From: Campylobacterales bacterium
Lineage (GTDB): Bacteria; Campylobacterota; Campylobacteria; Campylobacterales; QNZT01
Assembly: GCA_027080605.1 (NCBI GenBank)
Contig: JALWRO010000123.1
Location: 1 to 6,386 of the forward strand
DNA length: 6,386 nucleotides
Direction: 5' to 3'
Positions 1-5,915 of the stretch are shown here, piece after piece. The notes beneath the pieces are model-generated. The model was not told the DNA's origin. It did not search any database and saw nothing but the letters and a program-made list of their open reading frames with translations. The stretch's first letter is position 1, and every line of letters starts with the position of its first letter. A program made the position numbers and the translations under genes.

Positions 1-65
1 ACGCGGCTAAAAAGCGGAGCAAAAAAGAAAAAATATCCATAGGGTTATGATAACGAAAGATCGAT
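1..65. other. Unresolved edge of a neighbouring gene
   Basis: There is too little sequence to decide what lies here. On the minus strand an ATG at 40-38 opens a frame that stays open to the window edge (MDIFSFLLRFLAA). It is hydrophobic like a membrane protein or signal start, but has no clear ribosome binding site. On the plus strand two frames could be the lysine-rich tail of a gene entering from the left: one stops at 40-42 (ending KKKKYP) and one at 48-50 (ending KEKISIGL). Sequence left of the window is needed to choose. Confidence 0.3.
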
Positions 66-102
66 AAAAAGAAGAGGAATATTTCAAAATGAAATATTCC
101 TC
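66..102 (-). terminator. Intrinsic terminator of flgH
   Basis: A perfect 12-bp inverted repeat (74-85 and 91-102, arm gaggaatatttc) closes a 5-nt loop. Read on the minus strand it is followed at once by TTCTTTTT (73-66). It starts 14 bases past the flgH stop codon. The plus-strand reading has no T-run after the stem, so it works one way and ends the flgH transcript. With a promoter directly upstream of flgH, this makes flgH a single-gene unit. Confidence 0.85.
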
Positions 103-116
103 AGATATTACACGGA

Positions 117-836
117 TTAAAAAGGCCAGACACTCTCCAGCATCCTTGATCCCCACGGCTTACGTGTCGATTCGCGGATATCCCCTTCCGTTTCGTAAAA
201 TATCTTTGCATCGGCGATATATTTGGAGTTGATCGTATTTGCCTGATCGATATCATAGGGGCGTATGACACCGGTGATTTTAACGATCTGTTTGGTGCCG
301 TTGAGCAGCAGTTCACGGCTTCCGGCGATGAAATAGTTGCCGTTGTTGAGTATACGCACGACCCTTGCGGTGATCGTTGCCTTAAATTTTTCATTGCGAG
401 ACTGCGTTCCGGATGCGGAGAAATTGTTGTTGGAGTTGCTGCGGAAACCGATGTCGGTCAAGCCGTTGATCCCTTTGCCGAGCGATTTTCCCAGTCCCGC
501 ACTCGTACCTCCAAAAATACCGCCGCCTAAATTGGTGACTGCCGTATCCGTCAGTTTTTTATCACCCTGTGAAGATTGGAAAGCGCGTTCATCAATCACC
601 ACAGTGACGGTATCGTTAATATGCATCGCTTTTTTATCTGCGAAAAGCGGGTTGCTGCCTTTTCCAAAAAGACTCCCCTCCTTCACCTGCGGTTTTGCTA
701 TTTCACAGTTTCCCACTGAGTTGCTTTGTACATATTTCGGCGGCGTCATATTTAAAGCCGGTTCAACCTGATGTGACGTACAACCGGCAGTGAAGATAAG
801 TAAAATTGACAAAATAAGTACTATTTGTACTTTCAT
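117..836 (-). CDS. flgH: Flagellar L-ring lipoprotein FlgH
   Basis: FlgH forms the L ring, the outer-membrane bushing around the flagellar rod. The 239-residue length fits the family. Residues 1-18 are a lipoprotein signal ending TAG before the lipid-bearing Cys19; the -3 residue is Thr rather than the usual Leu, so the lipobox is slightly weak. Family landmarks follow: GSLF at 54-57, an LFADKKA...INDTVTVVIDE block at 64-83, a Gly/Ser/Asn-rich loop at about 103-143, the NGNYFIAGSRELLLNG block at 165-180, then TGVIRPYDI...NTINS..IADAKIFY at 188-214, and a tail ending VWPF as is usual for FlgH. The ATG start has AGGA six bases upstream (minus strand, about 843-846). The gene stands apart from other flagellar genes, with a sigma-54-like promoter (870-885) upstream and a terminator right after the stop. 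That suits the middle (hook-basal body) class of flagellar genes controlled by RpoN in Campylobacter and Helicobacter. Confidence 0.96.
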   Translation of the reverse strand: MKVQIVLILSILLIFTAGCTSHQVEPALNMTPPKYVQSNSVGNCEIAKPQVKEGSLFGKGSNPLFADKKAMHINDTVTVVIDERAFQSSQGDKKLTDTAVTNLGGGIFGGTSAGLGKSLGKGINGLTDIGFRSNSNNNFSASGTQSRNEKFKATITARVVRILNNGNYFIAGSRELLLNGTKQIVKITGVIRPYDIDQANTINSKYIADAKIFYETEGDIRESTRKPWGSRMLESVWPF

Positions 837-858
837 GAAGTATCCTAAACATAAATTA

Positions 859-867
859 TGCTAAAAT
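859..867 (+). promoter_or_regulatory. Putative extended -10 promoter of the yqeY gene
   Basis: TG at 859-860, one base, then TAAAAT at 862-867 matches the extended -10 TGnTATAAT with one mismatch. No convincing -35 is present, which is common for sigma-70 promoters in Campylobacterota. A start at about 873-875 gives a leader of some 20 bases that includes the AGGA at 885-888. The element covers the upstream ATG at 866, which argues against translation starting there. Confidence 0.5.
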
Positions 868-869
868 GA

Positions 870-885
870 AGCAAATAACATTCCA
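870..885 (-). promoter_or_regulatory. Putative sigma-54 (RpoN) promoter of flgH
   Basis: Read on the minus strand the site is TGGAATGTTATTTGCT. It has the invariant GG and GC separated by exactly 10 bases, and a full TTGCT at the -12 side. The -24 side is TGGAAT against the TGGCAC consensus. Transcription would begin near 859-860, leaving about 23 bases of leader containing the flgH AGGA. Spacing, orientation and the flagellar target all agree. A partner activator of the FlgR type would be expected elsewhere in the genome; none is visible here. Confidence 0.65.
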
Positions 886-888
886 GGA
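885..888 (+). promoter_or_regulatory. Ribosome binding site fixing the yqeY start
   Basis: AGGA lies seven bases before the ATG at 896. The in-frame ATG at 866 has no such site and lies inside the candidate -10. This decides for the shorter, 148-residue protein. The site touches the -24 end of the oppositely directed sigma-54 element. Confidence 0.75.
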
Positions 889-895
889 TGGGTTC

Positions 896-1342
896 ATGAG
901 TCAAATAAAAGCAAAATTACAGCAAGATCTTAAAGATGCGATGAAAGCGAAAGATATTTTCAAACGTGAAACGATCCGCTTTCTGATGAGTGCACTCAAA
1001 CAGGTCGAAGTCGATGAACGCCGGGAACTGAGTGATGATGATATTTTCAAAATCATTCAAAAATCGGTCAAACAGCGTGAAGATGCAGCGAAACAGTACC
1101 GTGAAGCGGAGCGTCCCGATCTTTATGAAAAAGAGGAAAAAGAGGCTGCACTGTTGAAATCGTATCTTCCCAGACAGCTCCCCGAAGAGGAGTTGAAAGC
1201 TATCGTTACGGAGGTGATCGCAGATACCGGCGCTTCCGGCATGAAAGATATGGGTCGTGTCATCAAAGAGGTGATGGCAAAGGTTGGTTCGACGGCTGAC
1301 GGCAAAAGTGTCAGCAATGTCGTAAAGGCTTTATTAAGCTGA
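896..1342 (+). CDS. yqeY: YqeY/GatB-like domain protein
   Basis: This is a soluble, largely helical cytoplasmic protein of the YqeY family, related to the C-terminal tail domain of GatB, the amidotransferase subunit that binds tRNA. The stand-alone protein has no firmly established role. The 148 residues from ATG 896 equal the length I recall for Bacillus subtilis YqeY. The family pattern is visible: LQQDLKDAMKAKD near residues 8-20, KRETIRFLMSALKQ at 23-36, a KQREDAAKQY segment near 59-68, LKSYLPRQLPEEEL near 86-99, then GASGMKDMGRVIKEVM and the closing GSTADGKSVSN...ALLS. It has no signal peptide, membrane segment or nuclease motif. An extra 10 residues from ATG 866 would be non-family sequence and are excluded. 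It is divergent from flgH and probably transcribed alone. No clear intrinsic terminator follows; the inverted repeat at 1354-1379 lacks a T-run. Confidence 0.93.
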   Translation: MSQIKAKLQQDLKDAMKAKDIFKRETIRFLMSALKQVEVDERRELSDDDIFKIIQKSVKQREDAAKQYREAERPDLYEKEEKEAALLKSYLPRQLPEEELKAIVTEVIADTGASGMKDMGRVIKEVMAKVGSTADGKSVSNVVKALLS

Positions 1343-1353
1343 ACTGAAAGCTC

Positions 1354-1379
1354 TTCTATAATAAACAAAAATTATAGAA
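1354..1379. repeat. AT-rich inverted repeat carrying TATAAT on both strands
   Basis: A perfect 9-bp inverted repeat, ttctataat (1354-1362) and attatagaa (1371-1379), has an 8-base A-rich loop. Each arm contains an exact TATAAT, at 1357-1362 on the plus strand and 1376-1371 on the minus strand. It has only one G-C pair and no T-run, so it is a poor terminator. It could be a weak hairpin at the yqeY mRNA end, a pair of opposed -10 elements, or chance in AT-rich spacer. Confidence 0.45.
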
Positions 1380-1394
1380 TGCTAACACCGTTTA

Positions 1395-1403
1395 TGAAAT
1401 AAT
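1395..1403 (+). promoter_or_regulatory. Putative extended -10 promoter of the repeat lipoprotein gene
   Basis: TG at 1395-1396, one base, then AATAAT at 1398-1403 matches the extended -10 with one mismatch. A start at about 1409-1411 would give a leader of roughly 27 bases including AAGGAG at 1426-1431. No good -35 is seen. The exact TATAAT at 1357-1362 is an alternative with a leader of about 70 bases. Confidence 0.35.
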
Positions 1404-1436
1404 GTAAACTATTGAATACTATGAAAAGGAGAAAAA

Positions 1437-2534
1437 ATGAGTTTCAATTCCCGCAAACAATTGCCGTTTCTGCTCTCAGTAGCGGTAGCGGTCGCTATCA
1501 GCGGTTGTGCCGAAAAGCGCAGCTGCGAAACCGCTGTTCCTGTCAAAAAAGCTGCTTCACACAAACTTGATCTGAAAGATATGCAGATTAAACAACTGCA
1601 GGTGGCCATAGCTGAAGCAAGAGCAAGACAGGGTAAAACGATTGTCAAAGAGGTAACGGTTCCTGCCGAAAGCTCACTCTATCCGCCAAATGCGACACCG
1701 GGTCACTGTTACGCACGTGTACTGGTACCGGAAAAGTATGAAGTAGAAAAACAGAAAGTACTGGTCAAAGAACCGGGAGAAAAAATTGTCGTTGTTCCGG
1801 CGAAATACAAATGGGTAGCGAAAAAAGTACTTGTCAAAGAGGCGACAGAGAAAATTGTCACTGTTCCGCCAAAATACAAAACAGTTACGGAAAAAATTCT
1901 GGTCAGTGAACCCGGTGAAAAAATCGTCACTGTCCCACCGGTATATAAAACCGTTACAGAAAAAATCCTGGTTGCTCCGGCACACACAGAGTGGAAAAGA
2001 GGACGCGGTCCGGTAGAGAGACTTGACGGAAAAACCGGTGAAATTTTATGTCTGGTCAACGTACCGCCTGTTTATAAAACAGTAACAAAAAGAGTACTGG
2101 TTAAACCTGCGCAGACAAAAACCATTCCGATTCCGGCAAGATACAAAACAGTCACCAAAAGAGTGGTCGAAACACCTGCCGTCACCAAAACAGTAGTTAT
2201 TCCGGCAAAATACAAAATCATCAAAGTTAAAGAGCTGGTACAGCCTGCGACAGTGAAAAAGATCCCTATTCCACCGGTCTACAAAACAGTTACAAAAAAG
2301 GTGAAAGTTGCCGATCCTATCCTGAAATGGGTACCGGTTGTCTGTAAATCGCATATGACAGGAAATCTTGTGCAAAATGTACAGGAAGCACTGAAAGAGA
2401 GAGGATTCAACCCTGGACCGATTGACGGTATCTATGGTCCCAGAACCAGAGCGGCACTGCATAAATTCCAAAAAGCGAATCATCTTGCTGTCGGTGGTAT
2501 GACTAAAGAATCACTGCGTGCCTTAGGCTTGTAA
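1437..2534 (+). CDS. Repeat-bearing peptidoglycan-binding lipoprotein
   Basis: This is a predicted periplasmic lipoprotein that could tie the outer membrane to the cell wall; no member of known function is recognised. The start has AAGGAG five bases upstream. Residues 1-23 are a lipoprotein signal with lipobox ISG-Cys24, and the +2 residue is Ala, so retention signals do not suggest the inner membrane. Residues 42-68 are a short charged helix-like stretch. A PGHCYARV motif at 88-95 precedes eight repeats (about 97-303) marked by a Pro-x-x-Tyr element, with Tyr at 101, 124, 147, 170, 213, 236, 259 and 282. The spacing is exactly 23 except for one 43-residue step that contains a 20-residue insert (about 186-205, starting WKRGRGP). 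Residues 306-365 form a PG_binding_1-type domain with NVQEALKERGFNPGPIDGIYG...RAALHKFQKANHL...L..LGL. The four cysteines besides Cys24 are 30, 91, 205 and 303. The repeats are lysine- and valine-rich with alternating polar and hydrophobic residues, suggesting extended beta structure. Wall binding is a firm family inference; the tether role is a guess. Confidence 0.9.
   Translation: MSFNSRKQLPFLLSVAVAVAISGCAEKRSCETAVPVKKAASHKLDLKDMQIKQLQVAIAEARARQGKTIVKEVTVPAESSLYPPNATPGHCYARVLVPEKYEVEKQKVLVKEPGEKIVVVPAKYKWVAKKVLVKEATEKIVTVPPKYKTVTEKILVSEPGEKIVTVPPVYKTVTEKILVAPAHTEWKRGRGPVERLDGKTGEILCLVNVPPVYKTVTKRVLVKPAQTKTIPIPARYKTVTKRVVETPAVTKTVVIPAKYKIIKVKELVQPATVKKIPIPPVYKTVTKKVKVADPILKWVPVVCKSHMTGNLVQNVQEALKERGFNPGPIDGIYGPRTRAALHKFQKANHLAVGGMTKESLRALGL
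1725..2345 (+). repeat. Eight 69-bp coding repeats (23-residue units)
   Basis: Units begin at about 1725, 1794, 1863, 1932, 2061, 2130, 2199 and 2268. Each starts with Val or Ile, then Pro, two residues and Tyr, usually Tyr-Lys-Thr-Val-Thr. The fourth unit is lengthened by 60 bp. The copies are similar as protein but differ at many third codon positions, so the array is old and kept by selection on the protein rather than freshly duplicated. It is not a CRISPR or intergenic repeat. Confidence 0.92.
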
Positions 2535-2541
2535 AAAAAAT

Positions 2542-2880
2542 TTAAATCAACCAGTTATGCAGGAGAAATATCTCCTGTGTAACAGTCATGCTCTTCCATC
2601 CCTGCGACTCCAGATACATCATTTTTCCTCCAAAATATCCCACAATATACCGTTCCTTGTAAATCGCAAAACGTCCTTGTGACATTGCCTCAAAAATTGC
2701 TTCGTAAGACAGGGGTGTTTCATAGTGTGTAAATGTACAGGTGTGCAGAGCAATGAGCACGTCATGAAGAAATTCGTTTTTAAGCATCGGTGCAGAGAGT
2801 ACATACCACGCAGGGTATGTCACTGCCGGTTCATCGACCAGATCGGAGACGTAGAGACGCTCTTTTTTTCTAAACTGCAC
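2542..2880 (-). CDS. Unrecognised 112-residue protein coupled to mfd
   Basis: I do not recognise a family. The frame opens with GTG (2880-2878), 11 bases inside the end of mfd, and runs to TAA at 2544-2542. The overlap suggests translation coupled to mfd; only a weak purine stretch (GAGAAAG) precedes the GTG. The next in-frame ATG (residue 32) has no ribosome binding site and would remove a plausible domain start. The protein has no signal peptide or clear membrane segment and is probably cytoplasmic. It is rich in aromatics (nine Tyr, three Trp) with a basic start (RKKER, 4-8), a helix-like stretch at about 33-46, and a KERYIVGYFGGKMMYLES segment at 75-92 that looks like paired beta strands. 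There are no metal-binding or catalytic motifs. Its position suggests co-expression with mfd but does not prove a repair role. Confidence 0.7.
   Translation of the reverse strand: MQFRKKERLYVSDLVDEPAVTYPAWYVLSAPMLKNEFLHDVLIALHTCTFTHYETPLSYEAIFEAMSQGRFAIYKERYIVGYFGGKMMYLESQGWKSMTVTQEIFLLHNWLI
2554..2583 (+). other. Stem-loop after the repeat lipoprotein gene
   Basis: In plus-strand RNA, 2554-2566 pairs with 2571-2583 around an AATA loop: 11 Watson-Crick pairs and two neighbouring G-U pairs. On the minus strand those two become C-A mismatches, so the full stem forms only in the lipoprotein transcript. It starts 19 bases after the stop codon, inside the 3' end of the convergent gene. No T-run follows, so it is not a standard intrinsic terminator. 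It may protect or define the mRNA 3' end. Confidence 0.4.
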
Positions 2881-5851
2881 TTTTCTTTCTCAGGTATGCC
2901 AGTGTCTCAGCGATGATATCGTCGTCATCTTTGGAAGAGGCGGTCAGGTACTCTTTCTCCCCTGTTTCAAACTCAACGGTAATATTCTGTTCATAACTGC
3001 TGATACGTTCTATGCCGCTGTGCAGTGCCATAATTTTGATGACGATAATCTCCAGAAACTGTTTGGTCATTGTGTCGAGTTTGCCGAAACGGTCGATCAT
3101 CTCCTCTTCAATCTCATACACTTCTTTCGGGGTTTCACAGCGGCTCAGACGGCGGTAGAGTTCCAGCCGTATCCTGTCTTCGGCGATGATATCGCTGTTC
3201 AGGTAAGCGCTGACGGAGAGTTTGATTTCGACCTCTTTTTTGGCTGTTTTCTGCTGGTTCATGAGTGTGTTGAGTGCATCTTCGAGCATTTTGAGATAGA
3301 GTGAGTAACCGATATTTTTGATATGCCCGCTCTGCGCTTCTCCGACCAGGTTTCCGCCGCCGCGTATCTCAAGATCATGATAGGCAAGCACCGATCCGCT
3401 TCCCAGAAAAGAGTTGGACTCCAGTGCGATCAGCCTTTTTCGGGACTGTTCCGTCAAACGATCCTTGTTTTCGACGATGAAATAGCAGTATCCCTGCCGG
3501 CTGCTTCGCCCTACCCGGCCGCGTAGCTGATGCAGATCGGCGATACCGAAATTGTCCGCACCTTCGACGATCATCGTATTGACATTGGGCATATGAATCC
3601 CTGATTCGACGATCGAAGTTGAGAGCAGCAAGTCATATTTTCCCGCTTCGAAATCGAGCATCTCTTTTTCCGATTTTGCCGGCGGTATTTTGGAGTGCAG
3701 TACCAGAATGCGGAGTTTGGGCATCAATTCCAGCAACTCTTTTTTACGCGACTCGATCGACGCGATACGGTTGTGGATATAGAAAATCTGTCCTTTTCGG
3801 CGCAGCTCCCGTAAGATTACCTCTTTGATCAGACTGTCGTCATACTCTTTGACAAAGGTACGCACATCTTCGCGATCCAGCGGCGGGGTGAGCAGCTGGG
3901 AGTACTGTTTGATCGAAGAGAGTGCCATATTGAGACTTCGCGGAATCGGGGTGGCACTCATGGAGAGAACATGGATATTCTCCTTGAACTGTTTGAGTTT
4001 CTCTTTCTGTTTCACGCCGAATTTATGCTCTTCATCAAGTATCAGCAGTCCGAGATTGGCAAATTCCACACCAAAGAGTGAATGGGTGCCGACACAGACA
4101 TCGATGGTTCCCTCTTTGAGCCCTTTGAGAATATCTGACTTCTCCCGCGCGGTGGTAAAGCGGTTGAGTTTTGCCACGCTGATGCCGTATCTGTCGAAGC
4201 GCTCTTTGAGCGATTTGTAGTGCTGGGTACTCAGCAGTGTCGTCGGGGCGATAAATGCCGCCTGATAACCGCTTTTTACCGTAGCAAAGATGGCGTTCAT
4301 CGCCACCTCCGTCTTGCCGAAACCGACATCACCGCTAAGCAGCATATCCATCACGTTACCGCTTTGCAAATCTTCAAATATCTGTGCAATCGCCCGCTTC
4401 TGATCGGCGGTATACTCAAACCCGGCATCATTTTGAAAGAGCAGCAGGTTTTCGTCATCGCTTTTGATAACCGGTGCCTGTGTCAATTCCCGCTGTGCCG
4501 CAATTTCAATAATTTCACGGGCGATTTCAAAGAGTTTGACTTTCGCTTTCTCTTTGAGTCTGGAGAAGGAGGATTTGCCCAGTTTGTCCAGCACTGCGAG
4601 ATTGCCGCTGTCAGAGATATAGCGGTCGATGACATCGAGATTTTCGACCGGCAGCAGCAGTTTATCTTCTCCCTGATAGACAATCTCTACAAAATCGCGC
4701 GTCACACCCAGTACTTTCGTGTTGGTTAAGCCTTTGAATATACCGATACCGTAGTTTTCATGAACGACGTAGTCGCCGTTTTTCAGATCGTCCAGGACAA
4801 TCGCGGCACGTTTTTTACGCTTTTTGCGCTGCGGTTTATTTAGAGATAAAATCAGTTCCGTATCGGAAATAAGGTTGATGATCCAGGGTTCGCAGACACA
4901 TTTGTATTCCAGATCGAGCGGTACGTCATGCTGTTTGACAATCGCTTCACTGCCGGCAATCAGCGTGATCTTTTTCGCTTTGTGATAGTTCAGAAACGTG
5001 GCGAGATCCGCCGCTTCCACCTCTTTATAAACACGGTTTTCCGGCAATGCGGAAATACGCAGCAGATATTCCTGTTTATCTTTGTTCGATGCAAACGAAA
5101 AGACTTCTTCTATCTCTTCATAAACCTGCCGCACAAAAACCGGTCGCTCTTTCTGAAGCAGATCTTCCGCCAGATCCTCCAGTGCCCAGAAACCGAGCGA
5201 TGCCATATCTCTTTCAAACGCATCACTCGGAACCTTTTCAATCCGTTTCATGAGTGTCTCATACTGCGCGGTATCGAGTGCGAAAAGCGCAGGATTGATG
5301 CTGATCTCTTCCACCTCCTCTTTTTGCGACTTCTGGGTTTCACAGGCAAAGGGACGGATACTCTCTATCTCATCGTCAAAGAGGGAGATACGCCAGGGGT
5401 TGGGTGCATCTGTCGGGTAGATGTCGATAATATCACCGCGAAAAGAGACTTCCCCTTTCGCTTCGACAATATCCACAAAAGTATATCCCCACTGCAACAG
5501 CGACTCTTTGAACGCCTGCAATTTGATCTGATCACCGAATGCCAGTCTCTGACGGGCAAAGAGTGTCGGTTTGGGAAGATCATGAAGGACGGTGCGAAAC
5601 GGTGCAATCAGTATTTTGCGCATCTTTTGGTCACGGTAGTATCCATCAAGTGTCGTCAAAAGTGCGGTGAGCTCTTCGGTGTAGGCACGCAGATCATCTC
5701 CGTAAGCGGCACGGAAATCTGGCAGAAGATGGGTACTATACCCCAGAAACTGCAGCACATCATTTGCGGCGGATGCCTCTTTGGCATCCTGACAAAGCAG
5801 CAGTGTAATGTCGTTTTTTTCACGGAAAAATTCAAATATTCGGGCTTGCAA
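2870..5851 (-). CDS. mfd: Transcription-repair coupling factor Mfd
   Basis: Mfd is a cytoplasmic DNA translocase. It pushes RNA polymerase stalled at template-strand lesions off the DNA and recruits UvrA for nucleotide-excision repair. The order of domains is clear in the 993 residues. A UvrB-like N-terminal module includes GYTFVDIVEAKGEVSFRGD at about 122-140. A basic linker (RKKRKKR, 342-348) leads to the RNA-polymerase-interacting domain, LKNGDYVVHENYGIGIFKG at 356-374. The helicase core has Walker A GDVGFGKTE (507-515), DEEH (606-609), SAT (632-634) and QLRGRVGR (775-782). The RecG-type translocation motif is near 810-855 (HDLEIRGGGNLVGEAQSG), and a C-terminal TRCF domain spans about 860-960. 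All catalytic residues are present. It is shorter than E. coli Mfd (1148 residues), mainly in the N-terminal module, as is usual in Campylobacterota. The start is TTG, fixed by a good AGGAG. The M23 gene lies 64 bp upstream with no terminator seen between, so the two are probably cotranscribed. Confidence 0.97.
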   Translation of the reverse strand: MQARIFEFFREKNDITLLLCQDAKEASAANDVLQFLGYSTHLLPDFRAAYGDDLRAYTEELTALLTTLDGYYRDQKMRKILIAPFRTVLHDLPKPTLFARQRLAFGDQIKLQAFKESLLQWGYTFVDIVEAKGEVSFRGDIIDIYPTDAPNPWRISLFDDEIESIRPFACETQKSQKEEVEEISINPALFALDTAQYETLMKRIEKVPSDAFERDMASLGFWALEDLAEDLLQKERPVFVRQVYEEIEEVFSFASNKDKQEYLLRISALPENRVYKEVEAADLATFLNYHKAKKITLIAGSEAIVKQHDVPLDLEYKCVCEPWIINLISDTELILSLNKPQRKKRKKRAAIVLDDLKNGDYVVHENYGIGIFKGLTNTKVLGVTRDFVEIVYQGEDKLLLPVENLDVIDRYISDSGNLAVLDKLGKSSFSRLKEKAKVKLFEIAREIIEIAAQRELTQAPVIKSDDENLLLFQNDAGFEYTADQKRAIAQIFEDLQSGNVMDMLLSGDVGFGKTEVAMNAIFATVKSGYQAAFIAPTTLLSTQHYKSLKERFDRYGISVAKLNRFTTAREKSDILKGLKEGTIDVCVGTHSLFGVEFANLGLLILDEEHKFGVKQKEKLKQFKENIHVLSMSATPIPRSLNMALSSIKQYSQLLTPPLDREDVRTFVKEYDDSLIKEVILRELRRKGQIFYIHNRIASIESRKKELLELMPKLRILVLHSKIPPAKSEKEMLDFEAGKYDLLLSTSIVESGIHMPNVNTMIVEGADNFGIADLHQLRGRVGRSSRQGYCYFIVENKDRLTEQSRKRLIALESNSFLGSGSVLAYHDLEIRGGGNLVGEAQSGHIKNIGYSLYLKMLEDALNTLMNQQKTAKKEVEIKLSVSAYLNSDIIAEDRIRLELYRRLSRCETPKEVYEIEEEMIDRFGKLDTMTKQFLEIIVIKIMALHSGIERISSYEQNITVEFETGEKEYLTASSKDDDDIIAETLAYLRKKSAV

Positions 5852-5856
5852 CAGAA

Positions 5857-5861
5857 CTCCT
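5857..5861 (-). promoter_or_regulatory. Ribosome binding site supporting a TTG start for mfd
   Basis: AGGAG on the minus strand lies five bases before the TTG at 5851-5849. The frame from this codon begins MQARIFEFFREKND, a normal Mfd opening. No in-frame ATG is better placed, so mfd most likely starts with TTG. Confidence 0.75.
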
Positions 5862-5915
5862 AAGATTTCCGGTATGGTAATCTATAGTTGTTTACAAAGA
5901 GATAAATTTTCATTT

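Noticed and set aside
101..394. Minus-strand 97-residue frame over the 3' half of flgH
   Set aside because: It lies in another frame of flgH, runs through the terminator region and has no family features.
866..895. In-frame ATG at 866 giving a 158-residue YqeY protein
   Set aside because: It has no ribosome binding site, overlaps the candidate -10, and adds 10 residues not typical of the family; ATG 896 has AGGA at proper spacing and gives the usual 148 residues.
1725..2345. CRISPR-like or satellite array suggested by the regular 69-bp period
   Set aside because: The period is a multiple of three, copies vary at third codon positions, no identical repeat with unique spacers exists, and the reading frame is open throughout.
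1674..2483. Minus-strand open frames opposite the repeat lipoprotein (near 1674-1985, 1709-2059 and 2046-2483)
   Set aside because: They look repetitive only because they mirror the 69-bp repeats; they have no ribosome binding site or family match, and the plus-strand product is convincing.
2533..2577. Intrinsic terminator of the mfd operon made of the 7-bp stem 2560-2577 and the A8/T8 run at 2533-2540
   Set aside because: On the minus strand the T-run is about 19 bases beyond the stem, too far for a standard terminator.
4928..5863. Long plus-strand open frame of 311 residues antisense to mfd
   Set aside because: Its protein is rich in Phe, Cys and Arg with no domain character, and it is fully overlapped by a clearly conserved mfd; it is a codon-bias shadow.
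5852..5915. Separate promoter for mfd in the 64-bp spacer (TTGTAA then TATAGA)
   Set aside because: The -10 matches only four of six bases and the two elements are too close together (about 7 bases) for a normal promoter.
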